Origin: Peristeroidobacter soli
GTDB lineage: Bacteria > Pseudomonadota > Gammaproteobacteria > Steroidobacterales > Steroidobacteraceae
Assembly (NCBI RefSeq): GCF_004138485.1
Contig: NZ_RYEV01000004.1
Coordinates: 618,803-682,802 of the forward strand
Length of the DNA: 64,000 bases
Direction: 5' to 3'
Positions 16,585-25,188 of this stretch are shown one piece after another. A model generated the notes under the pieces. It was not told where the DNA came from. It ran no database searches and saw nothing but the letters and a program-made list of their open reading frames with translations. Every line of letters starts with the position of its first letter. Within the stretch, counting starts at the first letter, position 1. The translations under genes and the position numbers were made by a program.

Positions 16585-17772
16585 TCAGCGAATCTTCTCA
16601 TCGATCTTGCGCGCCAGCTCGGTGAGGTCGGCGCTCTCGTCGATGGAAATGTCGATGGGCGCTTCCGTTGGCTTCGGCTTGGGCTTCGCGGCCGGCAGCG
16701 GCGGTGGTGGGGCCACGGAGGCGCTCGCCTCGACCCGCGACGGCATGACCCAATCTCTTTTCTGTTCCATCCAGCGACGGTAGCGATCGAAGCTCCACAT
16801 GCCATCCTCGCCGCCGGATTGAATGACCGTCGCGAGCTGGCTGAAGGCTCCGCCGCGAATGGTTCCTTTGGCGTTCGAGCTGGCCATCAACACTTCGCAC
16901 AGCGGCACTCGCAGCTGATAGTCCTGCAGGTATTCCAGACGCTGACACACCACCGCGACCAGACAGTCGGCGATCTGCGCACGAATGCTGCCCTGAATTT
17001 CAGCGGCGAACGACATGCACATCCGGTTCAGTGCCTCGGCGCAGGTCGATGAATGCATGGTGGCGAGCACCAAGTGACCGGTCTCGGCCGCATTCAAGGT
17101 GAGTCTCATCGCCTCGGCCGTGCGCATCTCGCCGATGACCAGCACGTCGGGATTCTCCCGGAGCGCGTCGACGATGGCCTGCACGTCGGGATTCTCCCGG
17201 AGCGCGTCGACGATGGCCTGCTCATAACTCGGCGAATGCGTCGGCACTTCGCGCTGGCGGATGAACGAACGCTGGTTGGTGTACAGATATTCGATGGGAC
17301 TTTCGATGGCGATGATGTTCTTCGCGCGCGATGCATTGACCTCTTCGATCAGTGCCGCGAGCGTCGTCGACTTGCCGCATCCGGTCGGTCCGGAAACGAT
17401 CACCAGCCCGGTCTGCGCCTCAGTGAGCCTGGCCAGATCCGGATGCAGATTGCAGCCCTGCAACGTGTTCGTCGACGACGTGAGCAAGCGCACGGCCAAC
17501 GCCACGCCCCGAATGGTTTGAAACAGATTCAGACGGCAGCGAGTGCCCGCAACGTTGATCGACAGATCCGCCGAGCCGCGCGCGCGAAACTGTTCCCACT
17601 GCTCGTTGTTGAGCAGTTCCCTGCTCATCTCGGCCACGCGCGCCGCCGGCAGCGCTTCACTGATCGCGGACAACTCTCCCCTGACCCGCACCACTACCGG
17701 CGTTCCCGCCTGTACGTGCACGTCGCTCGCCCCGAGCGCTCGTGCCTTCATCACCCATTCGGCGAGGATCAT
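16585..17772 (-). CDS. PilT/PilU-like twitching-motility ATPase with an internal duplication
   Basis: 395-residue type IV pilus retraction-type ATPase. The N-terminal domain (1-110) contains ASDVHVQAG. Walker A is GPTGCGKST (128-136). The region before Walker B is abnormal: the 13-residue unit QAIVDALRENPDV occurs twice in tandem (185-197, 198-210), directly followed by LVIGEMR (Walker B, 211-217). Family members have one copy here. The HSS box (MHSSTCAEALNRM) is intact. The C-terminal tail is Pro/Lys-rich and atypical. The ATG at 17770-17772 has GGAG upstream. No other pilus genes are near. The insertion next to the catalytic core may damage or alter the enzyme. Confidence 0.85.
   Translation of the reverse strand: MILAEWVMKARALGASDVHVQAGTPVVVRVRGELSAISEALPAARVAEMSRELLNNEQWEQFRARGSADLSINVAGTRCRLNLFQTIRGVALAVRLLTSSTNTLQGCNLHPDLARLTEAQTGLVIVSGPTGCGKSTTLAALIEEVNASRAKNIIAIESPIEYLYTNQRSFIRQREVPTHSPSYEQAIVDALRENPDVQAIVDALRENPDVLVIGEMRTAEAMRLTLNAAETGHLVLATMHSSTCAEALNRMCMSFAAEIQGSIRAQIADCLVAVVCQRLEYLQDYQLRVPLCEVLMASSNAKGTIRGGAFSQLATVIQSGGEDGMWSFDRYRRWMEQKRDWVMPSRVEASASVAPPPPLPAAKPKPKPTEAPIDISIDESADLTELARKIDEKIR
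17142..17221. repeat. Perfect 39-bp tandem duplication inside the pilT-like gene
   Basis: Two identical 39-base units (17144-17182 and 17183-17221), with two matching flanking bases on the left. The period is a multiple of three, so the frame is kept. Perfect identity, including silent positions, indicates a recent event or an assembly artefact. Confidence 0.9.
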
Positions 17773-17786
17773 CTGGCGTCACTCCA

Positions 17787-18971
17787 TCAATGCTGTTCCA
17801 GCTCGGCCAAGCCGCTGCCGCCCGGGCTGGCCGGATTGAGAAGGGCCAGGATACGCCGAACCAGCGGCTTGTAACTGGCACGACCGCCGTAGCTGTTGCC
17901 CAACAGGATCACGCCGGTTTTGCCGGTGCCGTCGAATTCATAAGAGCTCACGAAACCGTCGGGAAAGTAGCCACCGTGGCCGACCGCGACCAGTTTCGCG
18001 TCCGGATCGCGGACCACCGCGTAGCCGACGCCATCACCATATTGCAGATTCGCGTTGGTGGGCACCAGGAGCTGATACGACGCCTGCAATGCCTTGTCGC
18101 TGAGCACGCGCTCGTGCCCGCCCGACATCTGAAAGCGCATCAGCTTCGCAAGATCGCCTACGTCCGTGAACAGTCCCGCCGCGGGTTGTAACCAATCCTT
18201 TTCGGGTTTGAGCCACGGCATCTGGCCAGGCGCGTCGGGCTTCTTCAGCGAGTAGCCCAGCGCCAGTTGCAACCGCAGCTCCGGCGGACAGGTGAAATCC
18301 GAACGCCGCATGCCCAACGGTTCGAGGATCTCGGTGCGCACATACTCTGCGAACGGCCGCTTCGCCGCCCGGCTCAGCGCCAGCCCGAGGATGGAGTAAC
18401 CCGCGTTCGAATAGCGACGCGCGGTACCCGGCTCAGCGACGTACTTGAACGCAGGAATGATCAGCGCGATGCCGTCCTCCCAAGTGGTCGCGGCAGCAAG
18501 CGCTGCCTCCTTCCCCGCCGGCGGTCCGCCGACTCCGCCCTGTACACCCGCCGTCATCGTAGCGAGCTGGATCAACGTGACCGGTGGCGCCCACGGATAC
18601 GGGTTCTGCATCTGAAGCATTTCAGGAACGTACTTCTCCGCCGGATCGGAGAGATGCACCATGCCGCGCTCCACCAGTTGTAACAGCGCGATGCCCGTCA
18701 CCATCTTGGTGGTCGAGGCGATCGGATAGATGGACTCGCGCGTCGCCGGCCGCTTCGCCGCCTCGTCGATGAAGCCGATGCCATGAGTCCACACCAGCTC
18801 GCCCTGCTCGACGATCCCGACCGACAGCCCGCCTCGCCCGTCCTTGGCCCACTCCTGCTCCAACAGCTCGCGCACTTCGTTGAAGCTGCGTGTCGAGGGC
18901 GTGGAACCGTGCGCCACGGCCAACGCAAACAATAGAATGATCGCTGCGATCCAGGCAGGTCGGCGGTGCAT
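17787..18971 (-). CDS. Serine beta-lactamase-like hydrolase (class C/esterase type)
   Basis: 394-residue periplasmic serine hydrolase of the beta-lactamase/penicillin-binding family. A signal peptide (about 1-24, cleaved near VAHGS) precedes the catalytic domain. Motifs are the nucleophile tetrad STTK in YPIASTTKM, YSN in RRYSNAGYS, and HGG in GHGGYFPDG. These fit esterase or D-peptidase activity as well as beta-lactamase, and the KTG box of true class C lactamases is replaced by HGG. It begins at 18971; no strong ribosome site is visible. It ends 14 bases before the pilT-like gene on the same strand, without an obvious functional link. Confidence 0.82.
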   Translation of the reverse strand: MHRRPAWIAAIILLFALAVAHGSTPSTRSFNEVRELLEQEWAKDGRGGLSVGIVEQGELVWTHGIGFIDEAAKRPATRESIYPIASTTKMVTGIALLQLVERGMVHLSDPAEKYVPEMLQMQNPYPWAPPVTLIQLATMTAGVQGGVGGPPAGKEAALAAATTWEDGIALIIPAFKYVAEPGTARRYSNAGYSILGLALSRAAKRPFAEYVRTEILEPLGMRRSDFTCPPELRLQLALGYSLKKPDAPGQMPWLKPEKDWLQPAAGLFTDVGDLAKLMRFQMSGGHERVLSDKALQASYQLLVPTNANLQYGDGVGYAVVRDPDAKLVAVGHGGYFPDGFVSSYEFDGTGKTGVILLGNSYGGRASYKPLVRRILALLNPASPGGSGLAELEQH

Positions 18972-19058
18972 GGGAAAACCGAGAGCATTGGGGGGGAAGG
19001 TCGATTGTAGCGCCGTCAGGCCGTATCATTCGCGCCGTTCCTCGCGCGGAGAAGCTGA

Positions 19059-19595
19059 ATGAAGTGTCCTGTGTGCAAAACGCCCGAGCTGCGGCCTACG
19101 ATGATCGAGGATCTGTTGCCCTCGATGGGCTGCGGCAACTGCAAGGGGTCGCTGGTCTCGTTGCTCTACTACCGCCACTGGGCCGAGCATCACAAACCCT
19201 CGTCGGATGCGAACGAACCCGCAACCGTCTCGGAACTGCCCGCGGATACAACCAACGCCCTGCGCTGCCCGAAGTGCGAACGGATCATGACCAAGTATCG
19301 GCTGACCGGCACCGTCGCCAACCGCCTCGATGTATGCTCGCTCTGCGATGAAGCCTGGCTCGACGGCGGCGAGTGGCAGTTGCTCGAACAGCTGCATCTC
19401 AGCGACAAGCTGCCCGCCGTCTTCAGCGACACCTGGCAGCGGAAGATTCGCAGCGAGAACAGCGAACGCACCCGGCAGGAGATTCTGCGCCGGGACCTGG
19501 GCGCGGCGGACGCCACCAAGGTCGAAACGATTCGCGACTGGCTCAAGGACCATCCGGCCAAGAGCACCATTCTCACTTATTTATATCGCGACTGA
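19059..19595 (+). CDS. Zinc-ribbon (zf-TFIIB-like) protein
   Basis: 178-residue cytoplasmic protein with two zinc-binding clusters: CPVC at residues 3-6 with CGNC about 20 residues later, and CPKC...CSLC in the segment CPKCERIMTKYRLTGT / LDVCSLCDEAWLDGGEW, the pattern of the bacterial zf-TFIIB family. The C-terminal third is helical and charged (RTRQEILRRDLGAADA). Function is unknown; such proteins are thought to bind nucleic acid or protein partners. The ATG at 19059 has GGAG nine bases upstream. Confidence 0.8.
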   Translation: MKCPVCKTPELRPTMIEDLLPSMGCGNCKGSLVSLLYYRHWAEHHKPSSDANEPATVSELPADTTNALRCPKCERIMTKYRLTGTVANRLDVCSLCDEAWLDGGEWQLLEQLHLSDKLPAVFSDTWQRKIRSENSERTRQEILRRDLGAADATKVETIRDWLKDHPAKSTILTYLYRD

Positions 19596-19721
19596 CGGGG
19601 CCGGCCCGAGCAACACCCATCGAGCTACCGATTCAGGTTGCTCGAACCGGTTCCGAGGCTGGACTTCCGTCGCGTCTCCGGCAATGCTGGCGGTCTATTC
19701 ATCCGGTGCGAGGATAGCCCC

Positions 19722-20870
19722 ATGTCCGCCGCTCCCCGACCCGTCTCATCGCAGTCCACCGAGGATTCCTCGGTGGGATTGCCCGCCTGGATCTACCGGG
19801 ATCCCGACTTCTTCGAGCTGGAGAAGCGCACGATCTTTCGCACCAGTTGGCAGTTGGTCTGTCACGGCAGCGACATGCCGGACCCGGGCGACTATCACAG
19901 CTTCGACATGCTCGGTGAATCCATCGTGTCGGTTCGTGGCCGCGACGGTGAGATCCGCAGCTTCCATAACGTCTGCCGGCACCGGGCGTCGCGACTGGTC
20001 GACGGGCCGAAGGGGCACTGTGCAGGACGCATCACCTGTCCCTATCACGCCTGGACCTACTCGCTCGACGGCCGGCTGATCGGCGTCCCGCATCGGGAGA
20101 CGTTTCGGGATCTGAAGCCCGAGCTGCATGGCCTGGTGCCGCTGGAACAGGAAATCTTCATGGGCTTCGTATTCGTGCGCCTGGAGTCCGGCCTGCCCAG
20201 CGTACGCGAGATGCTGGCGCCCTATGCGCATGAGCTCGCCGCGTATCGCCTCGAAGAGCTCGTACCTCAAGGACGCGTCACTCTGCGTCCGCGCACCGTG
20301 AACTGGAAAAACGTCGCCGACAACTATTCCGATGGCATGCACATCGATGTGGCGCATCCGGGGTTGTCGAGACTGTTCGGCAACAGCTATGGCATCGAAG
20401 CACAGCCCTGGGTCGATAAGATGTGGGGCGTGCTGCAAGACAAGCCGAGCAGCAACTGGTCCGAGCGGCGCTATCAGCAACTGCTGCCCGAGGTCGAGCA
20501 TCTGCCGCCCGAACGCCAACGGCTATGGACTTACTTCAAGCTCTGGCCGAATGTCGCCTTCGACATCTATCCCGACCAGATCGATTTCATGCAGTTCATT
20601 CCGGTCTCACCGACCGAGACCATGATCCGCGAGATCGCCTACGTGCATCCCGACAATCGACGCGAGATGCGCGCCGCGCGCTATCTGAACTGGCGCATCA
20701 ACCGGCAAGTGAACAAAGAGGATACGACCCTGATCGCGCGCGTGCAGGCCGGCATGGAGTCGAGCAGCTACACCGTCGGGCCGCTGAGCGAAGGCGAAGT
20801 GTGTCTGCGCAGCTTCACGCGTCGCATGCACGAAATGATTCCGGAGAGCCGCAGTGCCCGAAAAGTCTGA
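19722..20870 (+). CDS. Rieske non-heme iron oxygenase, large (alpha) subunit
   Basis: 382-residue oxygenase component of the aromatic-ring-hydroxylating/choline-monooxygenase superfamily. The Rieske [2Fe-2S] ligands are CRHRAS and CPYHAW, and the catalytic iron site is DNYSDGMHIDVAHPGL with two His. It would oxygenate an organic substrate with electrons from a reductase, which is not encoded nearby. The ATG at 19722 has GAGGA upstream; an in-frame ATG at 19638 lacks one. Its last 17 bases overlap the next gene (FAD oxidoreductase), indicating coupled expression. Substrate unknown; quaternary ammonium or aromatic compounds are possible. Confidence 0.85.
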   Translation: MSAAPRPVSSQSTEDSSVGLPAWIYRDPDFFELEKRTIFRTSWQLVCHGSDMPDPGDYHSFDMLGESIVSVRGRDGEIRSFHNVCRHRASRLVDGPKGHCAGRITCPYHAWTYSLDGRLIGVPHRETFRDLKPELHGLVPLEQEIFMGFVFVRLESGLPSVREMLAPYAHELAAYRLEELVPQGRVTLRPRTVNWKNVADNYSDGMHIDVAHPGLSRLFGNSYGIEAQPWVDKMWGVLQDKPSSNWSERRYQQLLPEVEHLPPERQRLWTYFKLWPNVAFDIYPDQIDFMQFIPVSPTETMIREIAYVHPDNRREMRAARYLNWRINRQVNKEDTTLIARVQAGMESSSYTVGPLSEGEVCLRSFTRRMHEMIPESRSARKV

Positions 20871-22476
20871 TGTCCTGATCGTCGGCGGAGGTCACAACGG
20901 ACTGGTCTGCGCCGCGTATCTAGCTGCAGCCGGACTGAAAGTCACGGTGCTCGAGCGTCGTCACGTAGTCGGCGGCGCGGCGGTGACCGAAGAGTTTCAT
21001 CCGGGCTTCCGCAACTCCGTGGCGTCGTACACGGTGTCGCTGCTCAATCCCAAAGTCATTCGCGACCTGGCTCTGCACTCGCACGGGTTGCGCGTCGTCG
21101 AACGCGAGGTTGCCAACTTCCTGCCGACCGAAGACGGACGTTACTTGATGACGGGCGGCGAGCGCACCAAGCGCGAGGTCGCGAAGTTCTCGCAGAAGGA
21201 TGCCGAGCGGCTCGACGCCTACGGCGACCGGCTCGACATCATTGCCGATCTGCTACGCGATCTGGTTCTGCAAACGCCGCCCAATGTCGTCGATGGCGGC
21301 TGGCGCGCAGCGCTGCCGCAGTTGGTGCATGCCGCCGCCCTGGGCAAACGTTTCAGCAAGCTCGACATGAACATGCGGCAGGAACTGCTCAGCCTGTTCG
21401 TCACTTCGGCCGGCGACTATCTCGACGGCTGGTTCGAAAGCGCGCCGATCAAAGCCGTGTATGGCTTCGACGGTGTCGTCGGCAACTACGCGAGCCCCTA
21501 CTCGCCCGGCTCGGCGTACGTGTTGTTACATCACGTGTTCGGCGAAGTGAATGGCAAGAAAGGCGCCTGGGGTCATGCCATTGGCGGCATGGGCGCGATC
21601 ACGCAGGCCATGGCGAAATCGGCGGCGAGTCGTGGCGTGGATATCCGCGTCAATGCCGGCGTGCGCGAAATCATCGTCGAACACGGCAAGGCCGTCGGCG
21701 CCGTCACCGAATCGGGAGAAACATTCCGCGCGGCCGCGGTCGTGTCGAACTTGAATCCCAAGCTGCTGTACACGAGCCTGATCGATGCAGCCGCGCTGCC
21801 GACCGAGTTCCGACGGCGCATCAGCCAATGGCGCTGCGGCTCGGGCACGTTCCGCATGAACGTCGCGCTGTCCGAACTTCCCGACTTCACGTGCCTGCCG
21901 GGCAAGGAGCGCGCGCCTCATCACACCGCGGGCATCATCATCGCGCCCACGCTCGGTTATATGGAGCGTGCCTACTTCGACGCCCGCACGCAGGGCTGGT
22001 CGAAACAACCGATCGTCGAGATCCTGATCCCCTCGACGCTGGATGACAGCCTCGCCCCCGCCGGCCAGCACGTCGCGAGCATGTTCTGCCAGCACGTCGC
22101 GCCGACCTTGCCGAACGGGGAATCGTGGGACACGCATCGGGAAAAGGTCGCGGACCTGATGATCGAGACGGTCAACGCGCATGCGCCGAACTTCAAGGCG
22201 GCCGTGCTCGGCCGGCAGATCAACAGCCCGCTCGACCTGGAACGCACGTTCGGGTTGATCGGCGGCGACATCTTCCACGGCGCCCTGAGCCTCGATCAGA
22301 TGTTCTCGGCCCGGCCGATGCTCGGCCATGGCAACTATCGCGGGCCGTTGCCCGGCTTATATATGTGTGGATCGGGGACTCATCCCGGCGGCGGCGTCAC
22401 GGGCGCGCCCGGACACAACGCGGCTCATGAAATCATCGGCGACTTCCGCCGCAAGGTGGTGCGGCGGGCGAGCTGA
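20854..22476 (+). CDS. FAD-dependent oxidoreductase, phytoene-desaturase/PYROXD2-like
   Basis: 540-residue flavoprotein. The N-terminal dinucleotide-binding motif is VLIVGGGHNGLVCAAYLAAAG with LERR closing the Rossmann strand, and the C-terminal FAD motif is GLYMCGSGTHPGGGVTGAPG. It belongs to the NAD(P)/FAD-dependent amine-oxidase/phytoene-desaturase group and is closest in look to PYROXD2-type proteins. It starts at GTG 20854, with GGAGAG upstream, inside the end of the Rieske gene. Coupling to the oxygenase suggests that it acts on the same substrate or intermediate, but no pathway can be named. Confidence 0.83.
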   Translation: MPEKSDVLIVGGGHNGLVCAAYLAAAGLKVTVLERRHVVGGAAVTEEFHPGFRNSVASYTVSLLNPKVIRDLALHSHGLRVVEREVANFLPTEDGRYLMTGGERTKREVAKFSQKDAERLDAYGDRLDIIADLLRDLVLQTPPNVVDGGWRAALPQLVHAAALGKRFSKLDMNMRQELLSLFVTSAGDYLDGWFESAPIKAVYGFDGVVGNYASPYSPGSAYVLLHHVFGEVNGKKGAWGHAIGGMGAITQAMAKSAASRGVDIRVNAGVREIIVEHGKAVGAVTESGETFRAAAVVSNLNPKLLYTSLIDAAALPTEFRRRISQWRCGSGTFRMNVALSELPDFTCLPGKERAPHHTAGIIIAPTLGYMERAYFDARTQGWSKQPIVEILIPSTLDDSLAPAGQHVASMFCQHVAPTLPNGESWDTHREKVADLMIETVNAHAPNFKAAVLGRQINSPLDLERTFGLIGGDIFHGALSLDQMFSARPMLGHGNYRGPLPGLYMCGSGTHPGGGVTGAPGHNAAHEIIGDFRRKVVRRAS

Positions 22477-22764
22477 TCAGACCAGCGCGTCGATCACCTT
22501 CGCGAGAGTCACGTCGCGCTCGCTCACGTCGCCGGCGTCGTGGGTCGTGAGCCAGATGTCGAGCTTGTTATAAACATTGGTCCACTCGGGATGATGGTCG
22601 GCCTTCTCCGCCTCGAGCGCCACGCGCATCATCAGCCCGATCGCCGCTGAAAAATCCTTCAGGATGATGCGCCGATAGAATGCCCGGCGATGGGCGTCAT
22701 AGATCCAATGGGGTAACGCAGCCAGCGCGTCGGTGCGCTGCTCGACCGTGAGAGATGCCACCAT
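22477..22764 (-). CDS. phhB: Pterin-4a-carbinolamine dehydratase
   Basis: 95-residue enzyme that dehydrates 4a-hydroxytetrahydropterin so that the pterin cofactor of phenylalanine hydroxylase can be recycled. The catalytic region [20 protein letters not shown] contains the conserved His-His and Pro-Glu-Trp motif, and the C-terminal [17 protein letters not shown] is typical. Length is normal. It lies six bases downstream of phhA in the same operon and ends flush against the convergent flavoprotein gene. Confidence 0.93.
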   Translation of the reverse strand: MVASLTVEQRTDALAALPHWIYDAHRRAFYRRIILKDFSAAIGLMMRVALEAEKADHHPEWTNVYNKLDIWLTTHDAGDVSERDVTLAKVIDALV

Positions 22765-22770
22765 GACGTT

Positions 22771-23637
22771 CTACCTGCCAGCTGACCTGGCGCGAGCATG
22801 CGCCTGCGTGCCGTGCGTGTAAACAAGGTCGCCCGGCAGAACGACATCCGTTTGCAACTCCGGCTCATTCCGCAGCCGCGCGTACAGCGGCGCGAAATCC
22901 GTCTCGACCGTCTGCCGCAACAAGTCCTCGAAGCTGTCGATCACGAAGTACGTCTGCTGATAGTCGTCGATGCGATAGTGAGTCCGCATCACGCGTTCCA
23001 GATCGAAGCCGAGGCGATTGGGCGACGGATCGTCGAGTGCAAAAATCGATTCGCCGTACGAGGAAACGATGCCCGCGCCATACAGCTTGAGCGCATCGCC
23101 CTGACGGATCAGGCCGAACTCGACGGTGTACCAATACAAGCGCGCCAGTGAATCGAGCGAGCCGAAACCATGCGCGCGCAATCCGCCCTTGCCATACGCT
23201 TGCATATAGTCGGCGAACACCGGATTGGCGAGCAACGGCACGTGACCGAACACATCGTGGAAGATGTCCGGCTCCTGCAGATAGTCGCGCTGCTCGGGGG
23301 TGCGAATGAAACGTCCGGCGACGAAGCGTCGATTGGCGAGATGCTCAAAGAACACGCTCTCCGGCACCAGCCCGGGCACGGCGACCACCTGCCAGCCGGT
23401 GGCTTTCATCAATCGTTCGGAAAGCTCGTCGAAATGCGGGATGCCGGGCCGCGTCATCCGCAGCACCTGCAAGCCCTCCATGAACTCGGGCACCACGCGC
23501 TCAGGCAGCATGCCGGCCTGCCGTTCGAACAGGTGATCCCACATGGCATGCTCCGCGGGACTGTAACGATCCCAATCCTGCGGGATCGTCCAGTCCTCAG
23601 CCGTGCCCTCGGGCCGCTGAAGTAATGCGTCTGCCAT
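22771..23637 (-). CDS. phhA: Phenylalanine 4-monooxygenase
   Basis: 288-residue iron- and tetrahydrobiopterin-dependent hydroxylase converting phenylalanine to tyrosine. The iron ligands are the two His in DIFHDVFGHVPLL and the Glu in YWYTVEFGL. Length and architecture (catalytic domain only, no ACT regulatory domain) match bacterial PhhA. The start at 23637 gives MADALLQRPEG. It forms an operon with phhB. The next gene upstream on the same strand, the guanidinium exporter, ends only 16 bases before it, so read-through transcription is possible. Confidence 0.93.
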   Translation of the reverse strand: MADALLQRPEGTAEDWTIPQDWDRYSPAEHAMWDHLFERQAGMLPERVVPEFMEGLQVLRMTRPGIPHFDELSERLMKATGWQVVAVPGLVPESVFFEHLANRRFVAGRFIRTPEQRDYLQEPDIFHDVFGHVPLLANPVFADYMQAYGKGGLRAHGFGSLDSLARLYWYTVEFGLIRQGDALKLYGAGIVSSYGESIFALDDPSPNRLGFDLERVMRTHYRIDDYQQTYFVIDSFEDLLRQTVETDFAPLYARLRNEPELQTDVVLPGDLVYTHGTQAHARARSAGR

Positions 23638-23653
23638 AGTGGGAGGTATTAAC

Positions 23654-23968
23654 TCACGAGGTCAATTTGAGACCCAGGATGCCCGTCACAATGAGGGCGA
23701 CACAGGTCAGGCGCGCTATTGTCATCGCCTCGCCAAACAGCACAATGCCCAGAAGTACGGTGCCGACTGCACCAATTCCGGTCCAGAGGGCATAAGCCGT
23801 CCCGACCGGCAGCGAGCGCATCGCCCAGCCCAGCAGCGAGATGCTGATCGCCATTGCCACCACCGTGCCAACGCTCGGCCACAGGCGGGAAAAGCCGTGG
23901 GTGTATTTCAGGCCGATGGCCCAGCCGATCTCGAACAGACCGGCGATCACGAGAACAACCCATGCCAT
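23654..23968 (-). CDS. gdx: Small multidrug resistance protein, guanidinium exporter (SugE/Gdx type)
   Basis: 104-residue inner-membrane protein with four helices of the SMR family, working as a dimeric proton antiporter. The sequence follows the SugE/Gdx subtype rather than Emr[15 protein letters not shown] after helix 1, the proton/substrate-binding Glu13 in AGLFEIGWA, and [18 protein letters not shown] in helix 3. The assignment to guanidinium is strongly supported by a guanidine-II riboswitch directly upstream. The start codon at 23966-23968 has GGAGGA as ribosome site. Confidence 0.92.
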   Translation of the reverse strand: MAWVVLVIAGLFEIGWAIGLKYTHGFSRLWPSVGTVVAMAISISLLGWAMRSLPVGTAYALWTGIGAVGTVLLGIVLFGEAMTIARLTCVALIVTGILGLKLTS

Positions 23969-24004
23969 GACATCCTCCGGGGTGCGCCAGCAGTGGCGCC
24001 GTTA

Positions 24005-24055
24005 GAGGGGTCGTCCCCGGAAGAGTCAACAGCGCGGGAGGGTCGTCCCTCCCGG
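24005..24055 (-). promoter_or_regulatory. Guanidine-II (mini-ykkC) riboswitch
   Basis: On the minus strand there are two small hairpins with identical ACGA loops: a 7-bp stem GGGAGGG-ACGA-CCCTCCC (24036-24053) and a 4-bp stem GGGG-ACGA-CCCC (24007-24018), 17 bases apart. Two ACGR-loop hairpins before a SugE-type gene define the guanidine-II class, in which guanidinium stabilises loop-loop pairing and frees the ribosome site. A further hairpin (GCGCCA/TGGCGC, about 23985-24000) lies between it and the GGAGGA site and may be the expression platform. Confidence 0.93.
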
Positions 24056-24078
24056 CATGGCGATTAGACCCTCGCCGC

Positions 24079-25188
24079 TCAGCGAGTTCCAGTCATTCGC
24101 AGCAGCTCGCCGCTGCCCTGTCCGGCGCTTTCGTGCACGAGCGGCGCACGCTTCACCGAACACAGCAATTCGTAAGGACTGCGACTCGCGCCCCTGGCGA
24201 CGGCCGTCACGGCAACTCGCGGCCCCCACAACTCGACCGAGCTGCCGACACCGGCATTCGGCAACTGGGTCAGATCGACAGTCAACATGTCCATCGAGAC
24301 TCGACCGATCAGCGTCGTCGCCTGCCCATCGACCGCCGTCGGCGTCCCCGTCGCGGCGGTCTGCGGATAGCCATCGGCGTAACCGGCGCACACCAGTCCA
24401 ACGCGGGTTCGTTGAGAAGCAACGAACGTCGCACCATAGCCCAGCGACTCGCCCGCCTCGAGCGTGCGAACATTGAACACGCGGCTTGCAAACGTCATGA
24501 CCGGCCGCAGCTCGGGCACATCGACGCCATGCGTCGTCGCGCCGTACAACATCAATCCCGGCCGCGCCCAATCCCGGCGCGCCGACGGCCACGCCAGCAA
24601 GCCGGCCGAATTGCACAGGCTTCGATCGCCTCTGAGCATCGCCGTCGCAGCGTCGAACGCTTCGATCTGCTGAGCCGTCATCGGCTCGCCCGGCTCATCG
24701 GCACGCGCGAAGTGCGTCATCAACGTGATCGAGCTCACCTTGCCCGTGCTCATCAAGCGTTGATAGGCAGGCGCCGCATCGGTGCGACGAAAGCCCGCCC
24801 GGCTCATGCCCGTGTCGATCTTCAACCAGACGTTGAAGCGCGCCCCGGTCTTGCTCTCCTCGATCAGGCGGATCTGCTCCTGCTGATGCACGACCACCCA
24901 AAGATCCAGCTCATTGGCGATCTTCAGCTCGGACGCGTTGAAGCAGCCTTCCAGCACCAGGATGGGGTTGCGAACCCCGCCCTCGCGCAGCACACAGGCC
25001 TCATCGAGAAACGCGACGGCAAATCCATCCGCGACCGACGCGAGCGAATGCGCCGACGCCAGCGCGCCGTGGCCATAAGCGTTGGCCTTGAGGACCGCGA
25101 GCGCACGACCGCCGTGCACGCCGCGTGCGTGGAGATAGTTGTTTCGAAGCGCCGCTAGATCGATTCGAACGCTGGTCGGACGCGTCAC
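24079..25188 (-). CDS. alr: Alanine racemase, catabolic type (dadX-like)
   Basis: 369-residue PLP-dependent racemase interconverting L- and D-alanine. The cofactor Lys is in [11 protein letters not shown], the catalytic Tyr is in [10 protein letters not shown], and [12 protein letters not shown] is the conserved C-terminal barrel block. It starts at GTG 25186-25188, which overlaps the dadA stop as GTGA, showing translational coupling. With dadA it forms the classical alanine catabolism operon: racemisation to D-alanine, then oxidation. The promoter and aptamer of the downstream exporter begin right after its stop. Confidence 0.9.
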   Translation of the reverse strand: MTRPTSVRIDLAALRNNYLHARGVHGGRALAVLKANAYGHGALASAHSLASVADGFAVAFLDEACVLREGGVRNPILVLEGCFNASELKIANELDLWVVVHQQEQIRLIEESKTGARFNVWLKIDTGMSRAGFRRTDAAPAYQRLMSTGKVSSITLMTHFARADEPGEPMTAQQIEAFDAATAMLRGDRSLCNSAGLLAWPSARRDWARPGLMLYGATTHGVDVPELRPVMTFASRVFNVRTLEAGESLGYGATFVASQRTRVGLVCAGYADGYPQTAATGTPTAVDGQATTLIGRVSMDMLTVDLTQLPNAGVGSSVELWGPRVAVTAVARGASRSPYELLCSVKRAPLVHESAGQGSGELLRMTGTR

